Shown: one piece after another, positions 20,301 to 27,756 of the stretch
Position numbering within the stretch: position 1 is the first letter of the stretch
Layout of the letters: every line of letters begins with the position of its first letter
Source of the DNA: Saprospiraceae bacterium
GTDB taxonomy: Bacteria > Bacteroidota > Bacteroidia > Chitinophagales > Saprospiraceae
Direction of reading: 5' to 3'
Assembly: GCA_013360405.1 (NCBI GenBank)
Contig: JABWBR010000009.1
Location: forward strand, 1-64,000
DNA length: 64,000 nt
The notes under the pieces: model-generated
Database searches by the model: none
What the model saw: the letters and a program-made list of their open reading frames with translations, nothing else
Told to the model about the DNA's origin: nothing
Made by a program: the position numbers and the translations under genes

Positions 20301-20643
20301 TCAGGCCATTGTCGCGCGTGCCGATCCAGATATTGCCCTTGAGGTCTTCATGTAAAGCATAGATGAAATTGCCGCCGATGCTCAGCGAGTCATCGGCCTG
20401 CTAGGTGAAGACGGTCATACCGTAGCCGTCGTAGCGGTTTAGTCCGTTTTGGGTTCCCAACCAGATAAACCCGCGGCGATCCTGCAAAATAGCCAGCACG
20501 GTAACCTGTGAAAGCCCTTGGTCAATCGACAGCCGGCCCACCCGAATATTGTCCCAGTCGCCAGGGGAAACGGGGTTTTGCGCCTGCGAGGTAAACGAAA
20601 TAAAAGCGGTAATAGCAAAAGCGGTAATTTGGCTAGTACGCAT
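17400..20643 (-). pseudogene. Hybrid two-component sensor, truncated in the kinase domain
   Basis: ATG at 20643 with a signal peptide (MRTSQITAFAITAFISF). About 12 two-component propeller repeats follow (GNIWIGTQGGGVNKIDP and similar), then a Y_Y_Y domain (TFANLAPGYYTLRIRS) and a transmembrane helix. The HisKA box FFANISHEFRTPLTLI (His is the phospho-acceptor) and HATPase N, G1 and G2 boxes come last. An in-frame TAG at 20401-20403 splits the leader from the rest; the downstream frame alone would start at 20133. At about 17400, right after GTGIGLALAR, the sequence switches to unrelated protein. The end of the HATPase, and the receiver and AraC-type HTH expected of such HTCS regulators, are absent. 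Two independent lesions argue for a dead gene or an assembly joint. Confidence 0.75.
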
Positions 20644-20662
20644 AGGTGTCTCAGTCTTCTAA

Positions 20663-20716
20663 GTAAGCGGTCAGACCGCTTACCGGGTAATTAACTTGTT
20701 AGCGGTCAGACCGCTA
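20663..20716. repeat. Two copies of palindrome AGCGGTCAGACCGCT
   Basis: Copy 1 is GTAAGCGGTC-A-GACCGCTTAC (20663-20683, 10-bp arms). Copy 2 is TAGCGGTC-A-GACCGCTA (20700-20716). Both are followed by ACCGG. They lie upstream of the sensor remnant and downstream of the SPOR/PG-binding gene on the same strand, so they could form a terminator pair or be REP-like insertions. Confidence 0.8.
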
Positions 20717-20735
20717 CCGGGGGGGGGAGCGCTAC

Positions 20736-22448
20736 CTAAGCAAACCTGGCCAACTGCACGCCCACCAGCGCCTGCAACATCTGGATGGCAAGTGTTTTGG
20801 CTTCTTCGGCTTCGAAGCCGCGATCGATGAAATAATCTTCGAGGCGCACTTGCGACTGGAAGTACATCACTTTGAATGCGGTTACCATTTGCTGGTGCAT
20901 GGGGTCTTTGGCCGACCAGATGTTTAGGCCATCCCAGACTTGCTGGTTCCAGCTTTCGGCCTGGCGTTGTTCATCTTTGGAGGGGGAGTATGTGGTAGTC
21001 AGCAACCGCGAGCGCTGAGCGGCGGCGGCGGTCTTGGCGGCTTCGGCTTTGTTGCCCGACTGCATGTCGGCAGCGATGACGAGCATTGTTTGGATTTCTT
21101 CCCATTGCGACAGTGGATCGCAGGCTTTGAGTTGGAATTCGCCGGCGGGGAATGCCGCGGCGGCAGTGGCAGCCTTGCCCGCCTCGCGGGGGTGGCGGTC
21201 GTTCATCCAGCAGGGCGCCGAATAGGTCATGCCCGGGGAGCTGTGCACGTAATACAAGTGAAGAATGAGCTGATCCAGATCCTGGTAAGCATAGGTAGAG
21301 CGGTAGTCAAACGGCGGTTGGGTTTTGAACGGGCGGTTGCCATAGGTTTCTTTGAGGGCGGCGTTCATCAGGCGGTTGACTTCGTTGTCGGCGCCCAACT
21401 GGGTGAACAGCATGTAAGCCCGGTAAGCTTTGGCAATGGGGGTGGAAGAGCTCTCAAGTACCAGTACTGCCGAGGGGTCGGTGACCAGGTTGTCAATAGC
21501 TTGCTGCAGGCGGTCGTTGACCCCGGTTTCGCCGTGCTGGGCGAGCAAGAGGTATTTGCGCAATTCGCGATTGCTGAGCTTGACGGCTTCGTAGGCTTTG
21601 GCCGTGCCGGCGCCGTAAAGTCCGTCGACGCTGCCGGTGTATACGCCTTCCGCATTGAGGATTTTTTGCAGTTCGAGCGCCGACCTGCGCTTGATATTGG
21701 CGCGAATGGCGGGTTGACTTTTTTTCTGCACGACGGCGGATTTGGCCTGCTGCGTCTGCTGTGGGTAAGGTGATTTGACGGCCAACCCGGTTTCTTCGTA
21801 AGTGCGGGGTACGTCAACCGGCGTGACGCGCTGACTCGGCTGCTGTTGTTGCTGGGCGGTACGCTTGGGCGGTTGTTTGTCGAGGACAAGCGGGAACAAT
21901 CCTTTCTTGATGCCCGTCTCAAACGGGGTAATGACGAATAATATCGCGCTATTGACATTTTTTACGAAAGCGTCCTTGAATCCCAACTGCTGGATGCGGC
22001 TGAGGTCGCGCTTGGCGGCGTTGATGTCGGCGTAAGGCGCGGTGCTTATTTTTACATCGTCACCCACAGCGACGCCGTATAGGGCGCCGGCTTTTTCCAT
22101 TTCCTCCCACTCGATGACCTTACCGGCATCGCGGGTAGCCAATTGTATGACGGGCAGGTTGCGACCCTCCGACAAGCGGATTTCCATGGTTTGGGCATTG
22201 CCGTAGCCCCGCTGGCGCAGCGTGGCGGTCACTTTGTCGGCCTCGGCCAGCTTTTCGTAGCCTCCCACAAATACCCGGTACACGTTGTCGTTGCTTACTT
22301 CCGCATATACGAAGCCCAGGTCGCGCACGCCGTCAAAATCCTCGGATTTGGCGTTGAGAAACATGCCGGCTTGCACCGTGAAATACTGCTGCCCCCAGGC
22401 CAGGATGGAGAAACCGCAGAAAGCAAGTAACAATTGTATTTTTTTCAT
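20736..22448 (-). CDS. Secreted SPOR-like and peptidoglycan-binding protein
   Basis: 570 aa with a signal peptide (MKKIQLLLAFCGFSILAWGQ). Residues about 21-92 and 94-172 look like two SPOR-type folds (QYFTVQAGMFLNAKSEDF; YRVFVGGYEKLAEADKVTA). A Gln/Pro-rich linker follows (about 190-250), then a peptidoglycan-binding-like segment (about 255-300; ALELQKILNAEGVYTGSVDGLYGAGTA, quoted here from ELQKILNAEG to DGLYGAG). The C-terminal ~270 residues are helical and unassigned. SPOR domains bind denuded glycan at division septa; the family link suggests a periplasmic cell-wall role. The gene start is only about 10 bp from a heptamer array that probably lies in its 5' leader. Confidence 0.7.
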   Translation of the reverse strand: MKKIQLLLAFCGFSILAWGQQYFTVQAGMFLNAKSEDFDGVRDLGFVYAEVSNDNVYRVFVGGYEKLAEADKVTATLRQRGYGNAQTMEIRLSEGRNLPVIQLATRDAGKVIEWEEMEKAGALYGVAVGDDVKISTAPYADINAAKRDLSRIQQLGFKDAFVKNVNSAILFVITPFETGIKKGLFPLVLDKQPPKRTAQQQQQPSQRVTPVDVPRTYEETGLAVKSPYPQQTQQAKSAVVQKKSQPAIRANIKRRSALELQKILNAEGVYTGSVDGLYGAGTAKAYEAVKLSNRELRKYLLLAQHGETGVNDRLQQAIDNLVTDPSAVLVLESSSTPIAKAYRAYMLFTQLGADNEVNRLMNAALKETYGNRPFKTQPPFDYRSTYAYQDLDQLILHLYYVHSSPGMTYSAPCWMNDRHPREAGKAATAAAAFPAGEFQLKACDPLSQWEEIQTMLVIAADMQSGNKAEAAKTAAAAQRSRLLTTTYSPSKDEQRQAESWNQQVWDGLNIWSAKDPMHQQMVTAFKVMYFQSQVRLEDYFIDRGFEAEEAKTLAIQMLQALVGVQLARFA

Positions 22449-22458
22449 GTTGGATGGT

Positions 22459-22626
22459 TTGTGTTCTCTGTTCTCTGTTCTCTGTTCTCTGTTCTCTGTT
22501 CTCTGTTCTCTGTTCTCTGTTCTCTGTTCTCTGTTCTCTGTTTAGGTTAACTGGTAAAGATAAGGAACGGATAACAGAGAACGGACAACCGACAATGGAT
22601 AACAGAGAACGGAGAACCGACAACCT
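22459..22626. repeat. Heptamer array (CTGTTCT)n and complementary arm in a divergent promoter region
   Basis: About twelve perfect CTGTTCT units (22459-22543) are followed by a 20-bp spacer. The right half contains two copies of GATAACAGAGAACGGA separated by CAACCGACAATG, complementary to the heptamers. The word is the same as at 4.66 kb. It lies between the divergent SPOR/PG-binding and pirin genes, so unlike most other loci here it is at gene starts, not ends. The rest of the 314-bp gap holds no gene; a small hairpin TTATTG/CAATAA lies just before the pirin ATG. Confidence 0.85.
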
Positions 22627-22762
22627 CCTCAAAGTTATACAACGTCTGCAATGTACCTTAAATTATATGCTAAAAATTCAGATTTTTGAGGCGGATTTAT
22701 GCCAAAAAGGCAGGAATAGAACTTTGGCGCTATTATTGATGTTTAAACAATAAAATTTCATC

Positions 22763-23647
22763 ATGACATACAGGACCGTCGCACATATCATACAAGGCGA
22801 ACCCATGCAGATGGGCCAGACGGCTATCAAGCAGGCGTTGCCTACCGTTCGCGTACAGCAAATCGATCCGTTTTTGTTGTTGCACCACTTTGGACCCACT
22901 ACGGCAGAGCCGGGCGTAGACCCGCTTGGAGTAGGACCCCACCCCCACCGCGGGTTTGAGCCGGTCACTTTTCTATACAGCGGCGGTATTCGCCACCGCG
23001 ACAGCCGCGACAACACGGGCTGGCTCAACGGCGGCGACGTGCAATGGATGACGGCCGGCCGCGGCATCATCCACAGCGAGATGGCTTCGCCCCAATTTGT
23101 GGAAAGCGGCGGCGTCATGGAGGGCATCCAACTGTGGATCAACCTGCCAAAGTCTCACAAGATGACGCAGCCCGACTACCAGGATATCAAGTCGGAACAA
23201 ATCCCGGCCTGGACTTCGCCCGGCGGCCTCGCCACACTGCGCGTGGTGGCGGGCGAATACCGCGGGATCAAAGGCCCCGCCCGCACCTTTACCCCCATAC
23301 TCGCCCTGCAGGTGAGCCTGGAAGAAGGCGGCGAGCTCGATATCGACCTGCCCGCCGATCACAACGCTTTATTCTATATTCTTAATGGATCCGTACAGAC
23401 GCAAAATCTTGCGTCTCTATCCAATAATGACTTCTCGTACGGCGATTCTACGCTGATCCACCTGCGCAACGACGGCGAAGGTATCCACCTCAAAGGATTG
23501 GCTGCCAGTCGCATATTGGTGCTCTCAGGGCAACCCATCGACGAACCCGTAGCCCAGTACGGCCCCTTTGTGATGAACACGCAAACAGAATTGCTGGAAG
23601 CGATGCGCGACTATCAGATGGGGAAGATGGGAGTGTATATTGATTGA
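22763..23647 (+). CDS. Pirin family protein
   Basis: 294 aa. Pirin signature: HPHRGFEPVTFLYSGGIRHRD gives metal ligands H60 and H62 (shown here as HPHRGFEPVT), with H104 and E106 in GIIHSEMAS. The C-terminal cupin follows (about 170-290). The family is a bicupin that binds iron; bacterial members include quercetin dioxygenase-like enzymes and regulators of pyruvate metabolism, and the substrate here is unknown. Length is normal (about 280-300). Unusual: residues about 211-220 (VQTQNLASLS) are encoded by an imperfect copy of a dispersed palindrome, inserted in a loop of the second cupin without breaking the frame. Confidence 0.93.
   Translation: MTYRTVAHIIQGEPMQMGQTAIKQALPTVRVQQIDPFLLLHHFGPTTAEPGVDPLGVGPHPHRGFEPVTFLYSGGIRHRDSRDNTGWLNGGDVQWMTAGRGIIHSEMASPQFVESGGVMEGIQLWINLPKSHKMTQPDYQDIKSEQIPAWTSPGGLATLRVVAGEYRGIKGPARTFTPILALQVSLEEGGELDIDLPADHNALFYILNGSVQTQNLASLSNNDFSYGDSTLIHLRNDGEGIHLKGLAASRILVLSGQPIDEPVAQYGPFVMNTQTELLEAMRDYQMGKMGVYID
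23393..23420. repeat. Palindromic repeat inside the pirin coding sequence
   Basis: AGACGCAA-AATC-TTGCGTCT (23397-23416) is a perfect 8-bp-arm hairpin. It extends outward to GTAC...CTAT, resembling the GTAGAGACGCG...CGTCTCTAC palindromes at 46.25 and 47.53 kb. It supplies about nine codons to the pirin gene. Confidence 0.75.
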
Positions 23648-23648
23648 T

Positions 23649-23816
23649 GATTTAATTTGCTGATGTGCTGATGGGTTAATTTGCTGATAATTATTATTTA
23701 TAAACCATAGACTATTAGCACATCAGCACATCAGCACATCAGCAAATCAGCAAATCAGCACATCAGCACATCAGCACATCAGCAAATCAGCAAATCAGCA
23801 AATCAGCACATCTACA
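23649..23816. repeat. 8-mer array (CAGCACAT/CAGCAAAT)n with complementary left arm
   Basis: The right part (about 23716-23813) is some twelve 8-bp units alternating CAGCACAT and CAGCAAAT. The left part (23659-23692) holds the complementary words GCTGATGTGCTGATGG and TTTGCTGAT. An AT-rich loop (ATTATTATTTATAAACC) separates them. It starts right after the pirin stop (23647) and ends about 75 bp before the next start codon on the same strand. Confidence 0.85.
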
Positions 23817-23892
23817 ATGCAACCCTTTTTGCTATTTTTGCGTTATAATGTCGGGTTTGCTATGGCGGCCCGGACTATCCAAAATACAGAAG

Positions 23893-24189
23893 ATGAAAAA
23901 GACCTTCATGATCACTTTTGAGTTGCCCCAAACGATTGACGAAACGTTTATGGCGCTCATACCCCAGCAGCGATACGTAATCAATAATATGCTCGTAGAG
24001 GGCAAACTCAAATCCTACTCGCTATCCATGGATCGCTCCCAGTTGTGGGCGGTGGCGCTGGCCGATTCTGAATTTGACGTGATGGAACTCATCGCGCAGA
24101 TGCCCCTGATCGACTACATGACGCCCCAGATCACCGAGCTCATGTTCCACAATAGCGCCGAGCGGGTATTGCAGTTTTCGCTCAACTAA
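23893..24189 (+). CDS. Small protein, muconolactone-isomerase/YciI-like fold
   Basis: 98 aa from ATG 23893 (MKKTFMITFELPQTIDETF). An upstream ATG at 23848 adds 15 residues with no conserved look. The pattern is one ferredoxin-like unit: beta strand (FMITFELP), helix (ALIPQQRYVINNMLVEG), strand (YSLSMDRSQLWAVAL), helix (VMELIAQMPL) and a final strand. Such small dimeric alpha+beta barrel proteins include YciI-like and muconolactone-isomerase-like members. No catalytic residues can be assigned. It probably has its own transcript, since an array separates it from pirin. Confidence 0.65.
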   Translation: MKKTFMITFELPQTIDETFMALIPQQRYVINNMLVEGKLKSYSLSMDRSQLWAVALADSEFDVMELIAQMPLIDYMTPQITELMFHNSAERVLQFSLN

Positions 24190-24273
24190 TAAACTGCCTT
24201 GGAAGCCACTAGTCGCCTTTGTGTCCCCTTTAGCGATTGGGTTTAACTAAACTGCGCATGCACTAAACTGATA

Positions 24274-24295
24274 CGCAAAAACATCGTTTTTTGCG
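24274..24295. terminator. Hairpin CGCAAAAA/TTTTTGCG
   Basis: A perfect 8-bp stem (24274-24281 with 24288-24295) around a six-base loop lies between the small fold protein and GtrA. The right arm contains a T-run. It may end the upstream transcript, but no further U-tract follows. Confidence 0.35.
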
Positions 24296-24359
24296 GTAAC
24301 AAGCGCATCTTACCGGTCAACTCCTCCTGGAAAAGTTTATTTTTGCCCAAATCGATTTC

Positions 24360-24770
24360 ATGAGCGTTTGGATGCAAAAAGCCAGGCAACTGGTTATGAT
24401 GAAGGCTAAATACGCCACCGCCAGTGCCATAGCTACGGCGGTAGACTATACGTTGTATCTCATGCTTGTTGATCGCGTATTTTCGCCGGCGCCGTCCAAC
24501 GTCATCTCCTATACCTGCGGCGTACTTGTCAACTTCGTCCTGCAACGTTTTTTTGTTTTTGAATTGCAAAGGCGGGCCTCCCATGCATTTTTGCTGGCTA
24601 TGTTGGTATCTTTGGGCGGAATGGCCATCAGTACGGGTATAGTTGCTGGGTTATCTATGCTGGCTTTTTTTGCACAGCACCAGTTTATTACCAAACTTTG
24701 CGCCACGGGTATTGTGTTTTTTTATAATTTTTATTTTAAACGCTACGTCTTCGAAAAGCGTTTTGTGTAA
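24360..24770 (+). CDS. GtrA-like membrane protein
   Basis: 136 aa with four hydrophobic helices (about residues 18-38, 42-62, 75-98 and 104-126). The GtrA family layout includes YATASAIATAVDYTLYLML at the start and the closing FYNFYFKRYVFEKR, whose (F/Y)xxxRxxVF ending is characteristic. GtrA proteins are thought to help translocate lipid-linked sugars for glycosylation of O-antigen or wall polymers. There is no glycosyltransferase partner next door; the TolC-like gene starts 20 bp after its stop, so the two are probably co-transcribed. Confidence 0.88.
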   Translation: MSVWMQKARQLVMMKAKYATASAIATAVDYTLYLMLVDRVFSPAPSNVISYTCGVLVNFVLQRFFVFELQRRASHAFLLAMLVSLGGMAISTGIVAGLSMLAFFAQHQFITKLCATGIVFFYNFYFKRYVFEKRFV

Positions 24771-24790
24771 GTTATTAATCCAATTCGACG

Positions 24791-26131
24791 ATGAAAAAAC
24801 GTGTTGCGTTAGTCTGCCAACTCGCCGTATTTGCAATGACCGGCCTGCAGGCGCAGGAATCGCTGAGCCTGTCGCAGGCTATTGAAAAGGGCTTGAAACA
24901 AAATTTTCAGGTTCAAATTGCCGAACGCGAGGTGGCGATAGCCCAAAACGACAACAATTGGGCCGTGGCGGGAAAATACCCCTCTATCGACCTCACGCTC
25001 AACGTAAATAACAATTACCAGCAGACCAATAACCCCGCTTCTTTCCTTCGCGAATTTTACTCGATAGGCTCGGGCGTACAACCCGGCATAGAAGCCGTTT
25101 GGATTCTCTTCGACGGCTATCGCATCCGGTTTACCAAACAGCAACTGGAAACGCTGGAGCGCCTTAGTCAGGGCAATGCCCAGGTTGCCGTGGAGAACGC
25201 CATCGAATCGGTGATCCTGGCCTATTACAACGCGCTGGTGGAAAGTGAGCAGTTGCAAGTACGCCAACGGGTGCTCAACCTCTCCCGCGACCGCCTCTCT
25301 TACGAACGCGTGCGCCAGGAATACGGCCAGGCCAGTTCTTTCGACGTTTTGCAAACGAATGATGCCTATATCAACGATTCGATGAGCTACCTCATCCAGC
25401 GTACTACCTACGAAAACGCCCTTCGCAACCTCAACACGACGATGGGCGAACCTGATCTTAGTGTGCGCTTTACGCTTACCGACCAGTTGGCTTACGAAGC
25501 TCCGGTATACGACCTTGAAGCCCTCCGCTCGCGCATGCTGGCCAATAACAGAAGTTTGCAGAATTTGCAGGTAAGTCGCGAATTGGCTCGTATTCAGACC
25601 GATTTGCGCGAAACGACCCGGCAGCCCAGGATTGATTTGCGCACCGGCGCGGTGTACAATTACAACAGAAACCACGCTTCAACAGGTATATTTGCCAGCG
25701 GCGAAGAACGCGACCTGGGGGGCATCACGAGCTCGAGCTTTAACGGCTTCATCAATTTTTCGGCCTCGTATACCCTTTTTGATTGGGGCTTGCGCCAACG
25801 CCAGATCGAAAGATCAAAGATGGAAGAGCTGATCGCCCAACTCAATATCAACGACCTTCAGCGCACCCTGACCAATAACCTCGAAAATACCTGGGCGCAA
25901 TACAATAACCAAAAAGAATTGCTGGACGTGACTACTCAATTGGTGAATAACGCCCAGCGCAATCTCGAAATAGCAGAGGAACGCTTCCGCGGCGGCCTCA
26001 TTAATTCTTTCGATTATCGCACGATCCAACTGGGCTATATCAACGCCACCCAATCGCAACTCAATGCCTATTTTAACCTGAAAACCACCGAAACCGAGCT
26101 GATCAGGCTGATCGGGGGACTGGTCCGGTGA
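24791..26131 (+). CDS. TolC family outer membrane efflux protein
   Basis: 446 aa with signal peptide (MKKRVALVCQLAVFAMTGLQAQ). Two OEP halves follow: LSLSQAIEKGLKQNFQVQIA opens the first (residues 27-230) and a matching repeat fills about 235-440, ending LKTTETELIRLIGGL. Long amphipathic helices with heptad spacing and beta-rich loops match TolC-type trimeric outer membrane channels. No inner membrane pump or adaptor gene is adjacent, so its partners are elsewhere. The TGA stop overlaps the first base pairs of a GAGAGGGTG-type repeat, with no non-repeat trailer. Confidence 0.9.
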   Translation: MKKRVALVCQLAVFAMTGLQAQESLSLSQAIEKGLKQNFQVQIAEREVAIAQNDNNWAVAGKYPSIDLTLNVNNNYQQTNNPASFLREFYSIGSGVQPGIEAVWILFDGYRIRFTKQQLETLERLSQGNAQVAVENAIESVILAYYNALVESEQLQVRQRVLNLSRDRLSYERVRQEYGQASSFDVLQTNDAYINDSMSYLIQRTTYENALRNLNTTMGEPDLSVRFTLTDQLAYEAPVYDLEALRSRMLANNRSLQNLQVSRELARIQTDLRETTRQPRIDLRTGAVYNYNRNHASTGIFASGEERDLGGITSSSFNGFINFSASYTLFDWGLRQRQIERSKMEELIAQLNINDLQRTLTNNLENTWAQYNNQKELLDVTTQLVNNAQRNLEIAEERFRGGLINSFDYRTIQLGYINATQSQLNAYFNLKTTETELIRLIGGLVR

Positions 26132-26233
26132 GAGGGTGGGAGGGTGAGAGAGTGAGAGGGAGTGAAATCATGGACTCCCTCCCTCCCTCCCTCCTTCCTT
26201 CCCACACTCCCACACTCTCACACTCTCCCTCTC
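26132..26233. repeat. Palindromic GAGAGGGTG/CACTCTC array between convergent genes
   Basis: The left arm is purine-rich (GAGGGTGGGAGGGTGAGAGA, 26132-26165) and the right arm is the pyrimidine complement (about 26175-26240, CCCACACTCTCACACTCTCC). A short loop (AAATCATGGAC) joins them. Units are 7-9 bp and imperfect. The element fills exactly the gap between the stop of the TolC-like gene and the stop of the opposing PKD/T9SS gene. Confidence 0.85.
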
Positions 26234-27520
26234 TCACTCTCCCTTCAGCACCTTCCCCGACTGCATCACCCGGCCTTCGCCGTTGATCAACTCGTAGAAA
26301 TACGGTCCGTTGGGCAAAGCGCTCATATTCAGGTCGGTAGAAGATTGCAGGGGGCTTCGCAAAATCACCTGGCCCAAGGCATCAAAAAGCAGCGCTTGTT
26401 CGCCGCCGGCGAGGGGCTGGTTGAACTGGAAGCGAAGCACATCTTGTACCGGGTTGGGATATACTTTAGCCAGGGCCGACTCGCCGGGTTCGCCGGTAGA
26501 TACCACTATTACCGCCACAATCTGACAGATCGTTGAAGAACCACCGTCATTGGTAGCGGTGAGGCACACCTCGTACATATCCGATTCGCTATAAACGTGA
26601 ATGGGGTTTTGTTCGGTGCTCGTCGTATTGTCGCCAAAATCCCAGAGCCATTCGGTGGGTGTATTAGAAGAGGCATCGGTAAAGGCAATTTCACCGTTGC
26701 CGGCCGGCTCAAAGGTAAACGCGGCTACAGGAGCTTGCACGGCCTGGGAATACGACACAAAATGCGTAGCGGTAAAGGGCAGGTCGGTATTGGGGTCGAT
26801 TTCGATGGTAACGAGTACGCCTTTGGATTCGGCGGAGAGCCACTGGTACGACTCCGATTCGTTGATCTGCACGTCAACCAGCAGCCATTGGCCGGCAAAC
26901 AGGGCCCAGATAGAATCCAGCGAACTGGTCACCACATACTGGCGCAGCGCATCGTACAATCCATTGGGCATGAGCACTACGCCGTAGGCGTCGGTAAATG
27001 TAGTCTGTGCGGCTGTTTGTTTGATGCGCAGGGAGTCGACGCCCAGAAGCTCGCCGCTGATAGAAAATTCGGTGGCGTAGGTAGTCTGAAACGTAGTGCC
27101 GAACGTAGTGGGAAAAACGGTCAGCTTTTGCGGCGGATCGATATGAACAGACAGGTAATTTTTATCGCCGGTCAGGTCGGCGACAAGGCCGAGGCCCAGC
27201 AGTTCCGATTCGGATATCTCCATGAAGGTATAGGCGCCCTGGCTTTCTGCGCATAGATTGGCTTCGGGAAAATCTGCCGACAGTGGCGCCTGGGCCGGCG
27301 ACAGATAATCGGTGGCGTATACCTCGTGGTTTTCGAGGTCAAGAAAATTCCAGCTCTGGTTGGGGCCCGCCGTCCCGATATTCAGGTCGGCTACGGTGGT
27401 GTCGGTGGCCAATACGATGGCGTCGCCCACGCCTGGCACATCGGCGTGCGTGAGGGTAATCTGGGCTTGGGCAAAGGCAGTCAGTCCTACTATCAATAGC
27501 AACGTTACGAGTGATTTCAT
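26234..27520 (-). CDS. Secreted PKD-domain protein with T9SS type A signal
   Basis: 428 aa. Signal peptide (MKSLVTLLLIVGLTAFAQAQ). Residues about 20-250 are a beta-rich region without a recognised family, opening with LTHADVPGVGDAIVLATDTT, a start seen in other secreted Bacteroidota proteins. A PKD domain follows at about 255-335 (EWLWDFGDNTTSTEQNPIHVY). Residues about 345-428 form a type A sorting domain (KVYPNPVQDVLRFQFNQPL ... LPNGPYFYELINGEG). It is expected to cross the outer membrane through T9SS and be anchored or released. Substrate or partner unknown. Confidence 0.88.
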   Translation of the reverse strand: MKSLVTLLLIVGLTAFAQAQITLTHADVPGVGDAIVLATDTTVADLNIGTAGPNQSWNFLDLENHEVYATDYLSPAQAPLSADFPEANLCAESQGAYTFMEISESELLGLGLVADLTGDKNYLSVHIDPPQKLTVFPTTFGTTFQTTYATEFSISGELLGVDSLRIKQTAAQTTFTDAYGVVLMPNGLYDALRQYVVTSSLDSIWALFAGQWLLVDVQINESESYQWLSAESKGVLVTIEIDPNTDLPFTATHFVSYSQAVQAPVAAFTFEPAGNGEIAFTDASSNTPTEWLWDFGDNTTSTEQNPIHVYSESDMYEVCLTATNDGGSSTICQIVAVIVVSTGEPGESALAKVYPNPVQDVLRFQFNQPLAGGEQALLFDALGQVILRSPLQSSTDLNMSALPNGPYFYELINGEGRVMQSGKVLKGE

Positions 27521-27756
27521 GAGTTGAATTTTTTTAATGTGTGGATTTTCAAATTATTCAAGTCACATATACGATACGCCATTCTCATTCCGGAATTTTA
27601 AGGCTCACTTTTTTTAGTACGAAAAACGCAATATCTTGTGTAGCGCGAATAAACACATTTGGTGAAAACCATCACAAATTGCTACGAGGGCTGTAACTTA
27701 TTGCGCAATAATAGCGTTATGAAGTCGTTTTCAGTCCGTTCGACAAGTTAACAAAT

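Noticed and set aside
16326-20403. Genome-wide recoding of TAG as sense
   Set aside because: TAG is the terminal codon of several intact genes in the window (for example MscS, the SprB giant and the 2252-aa giant).
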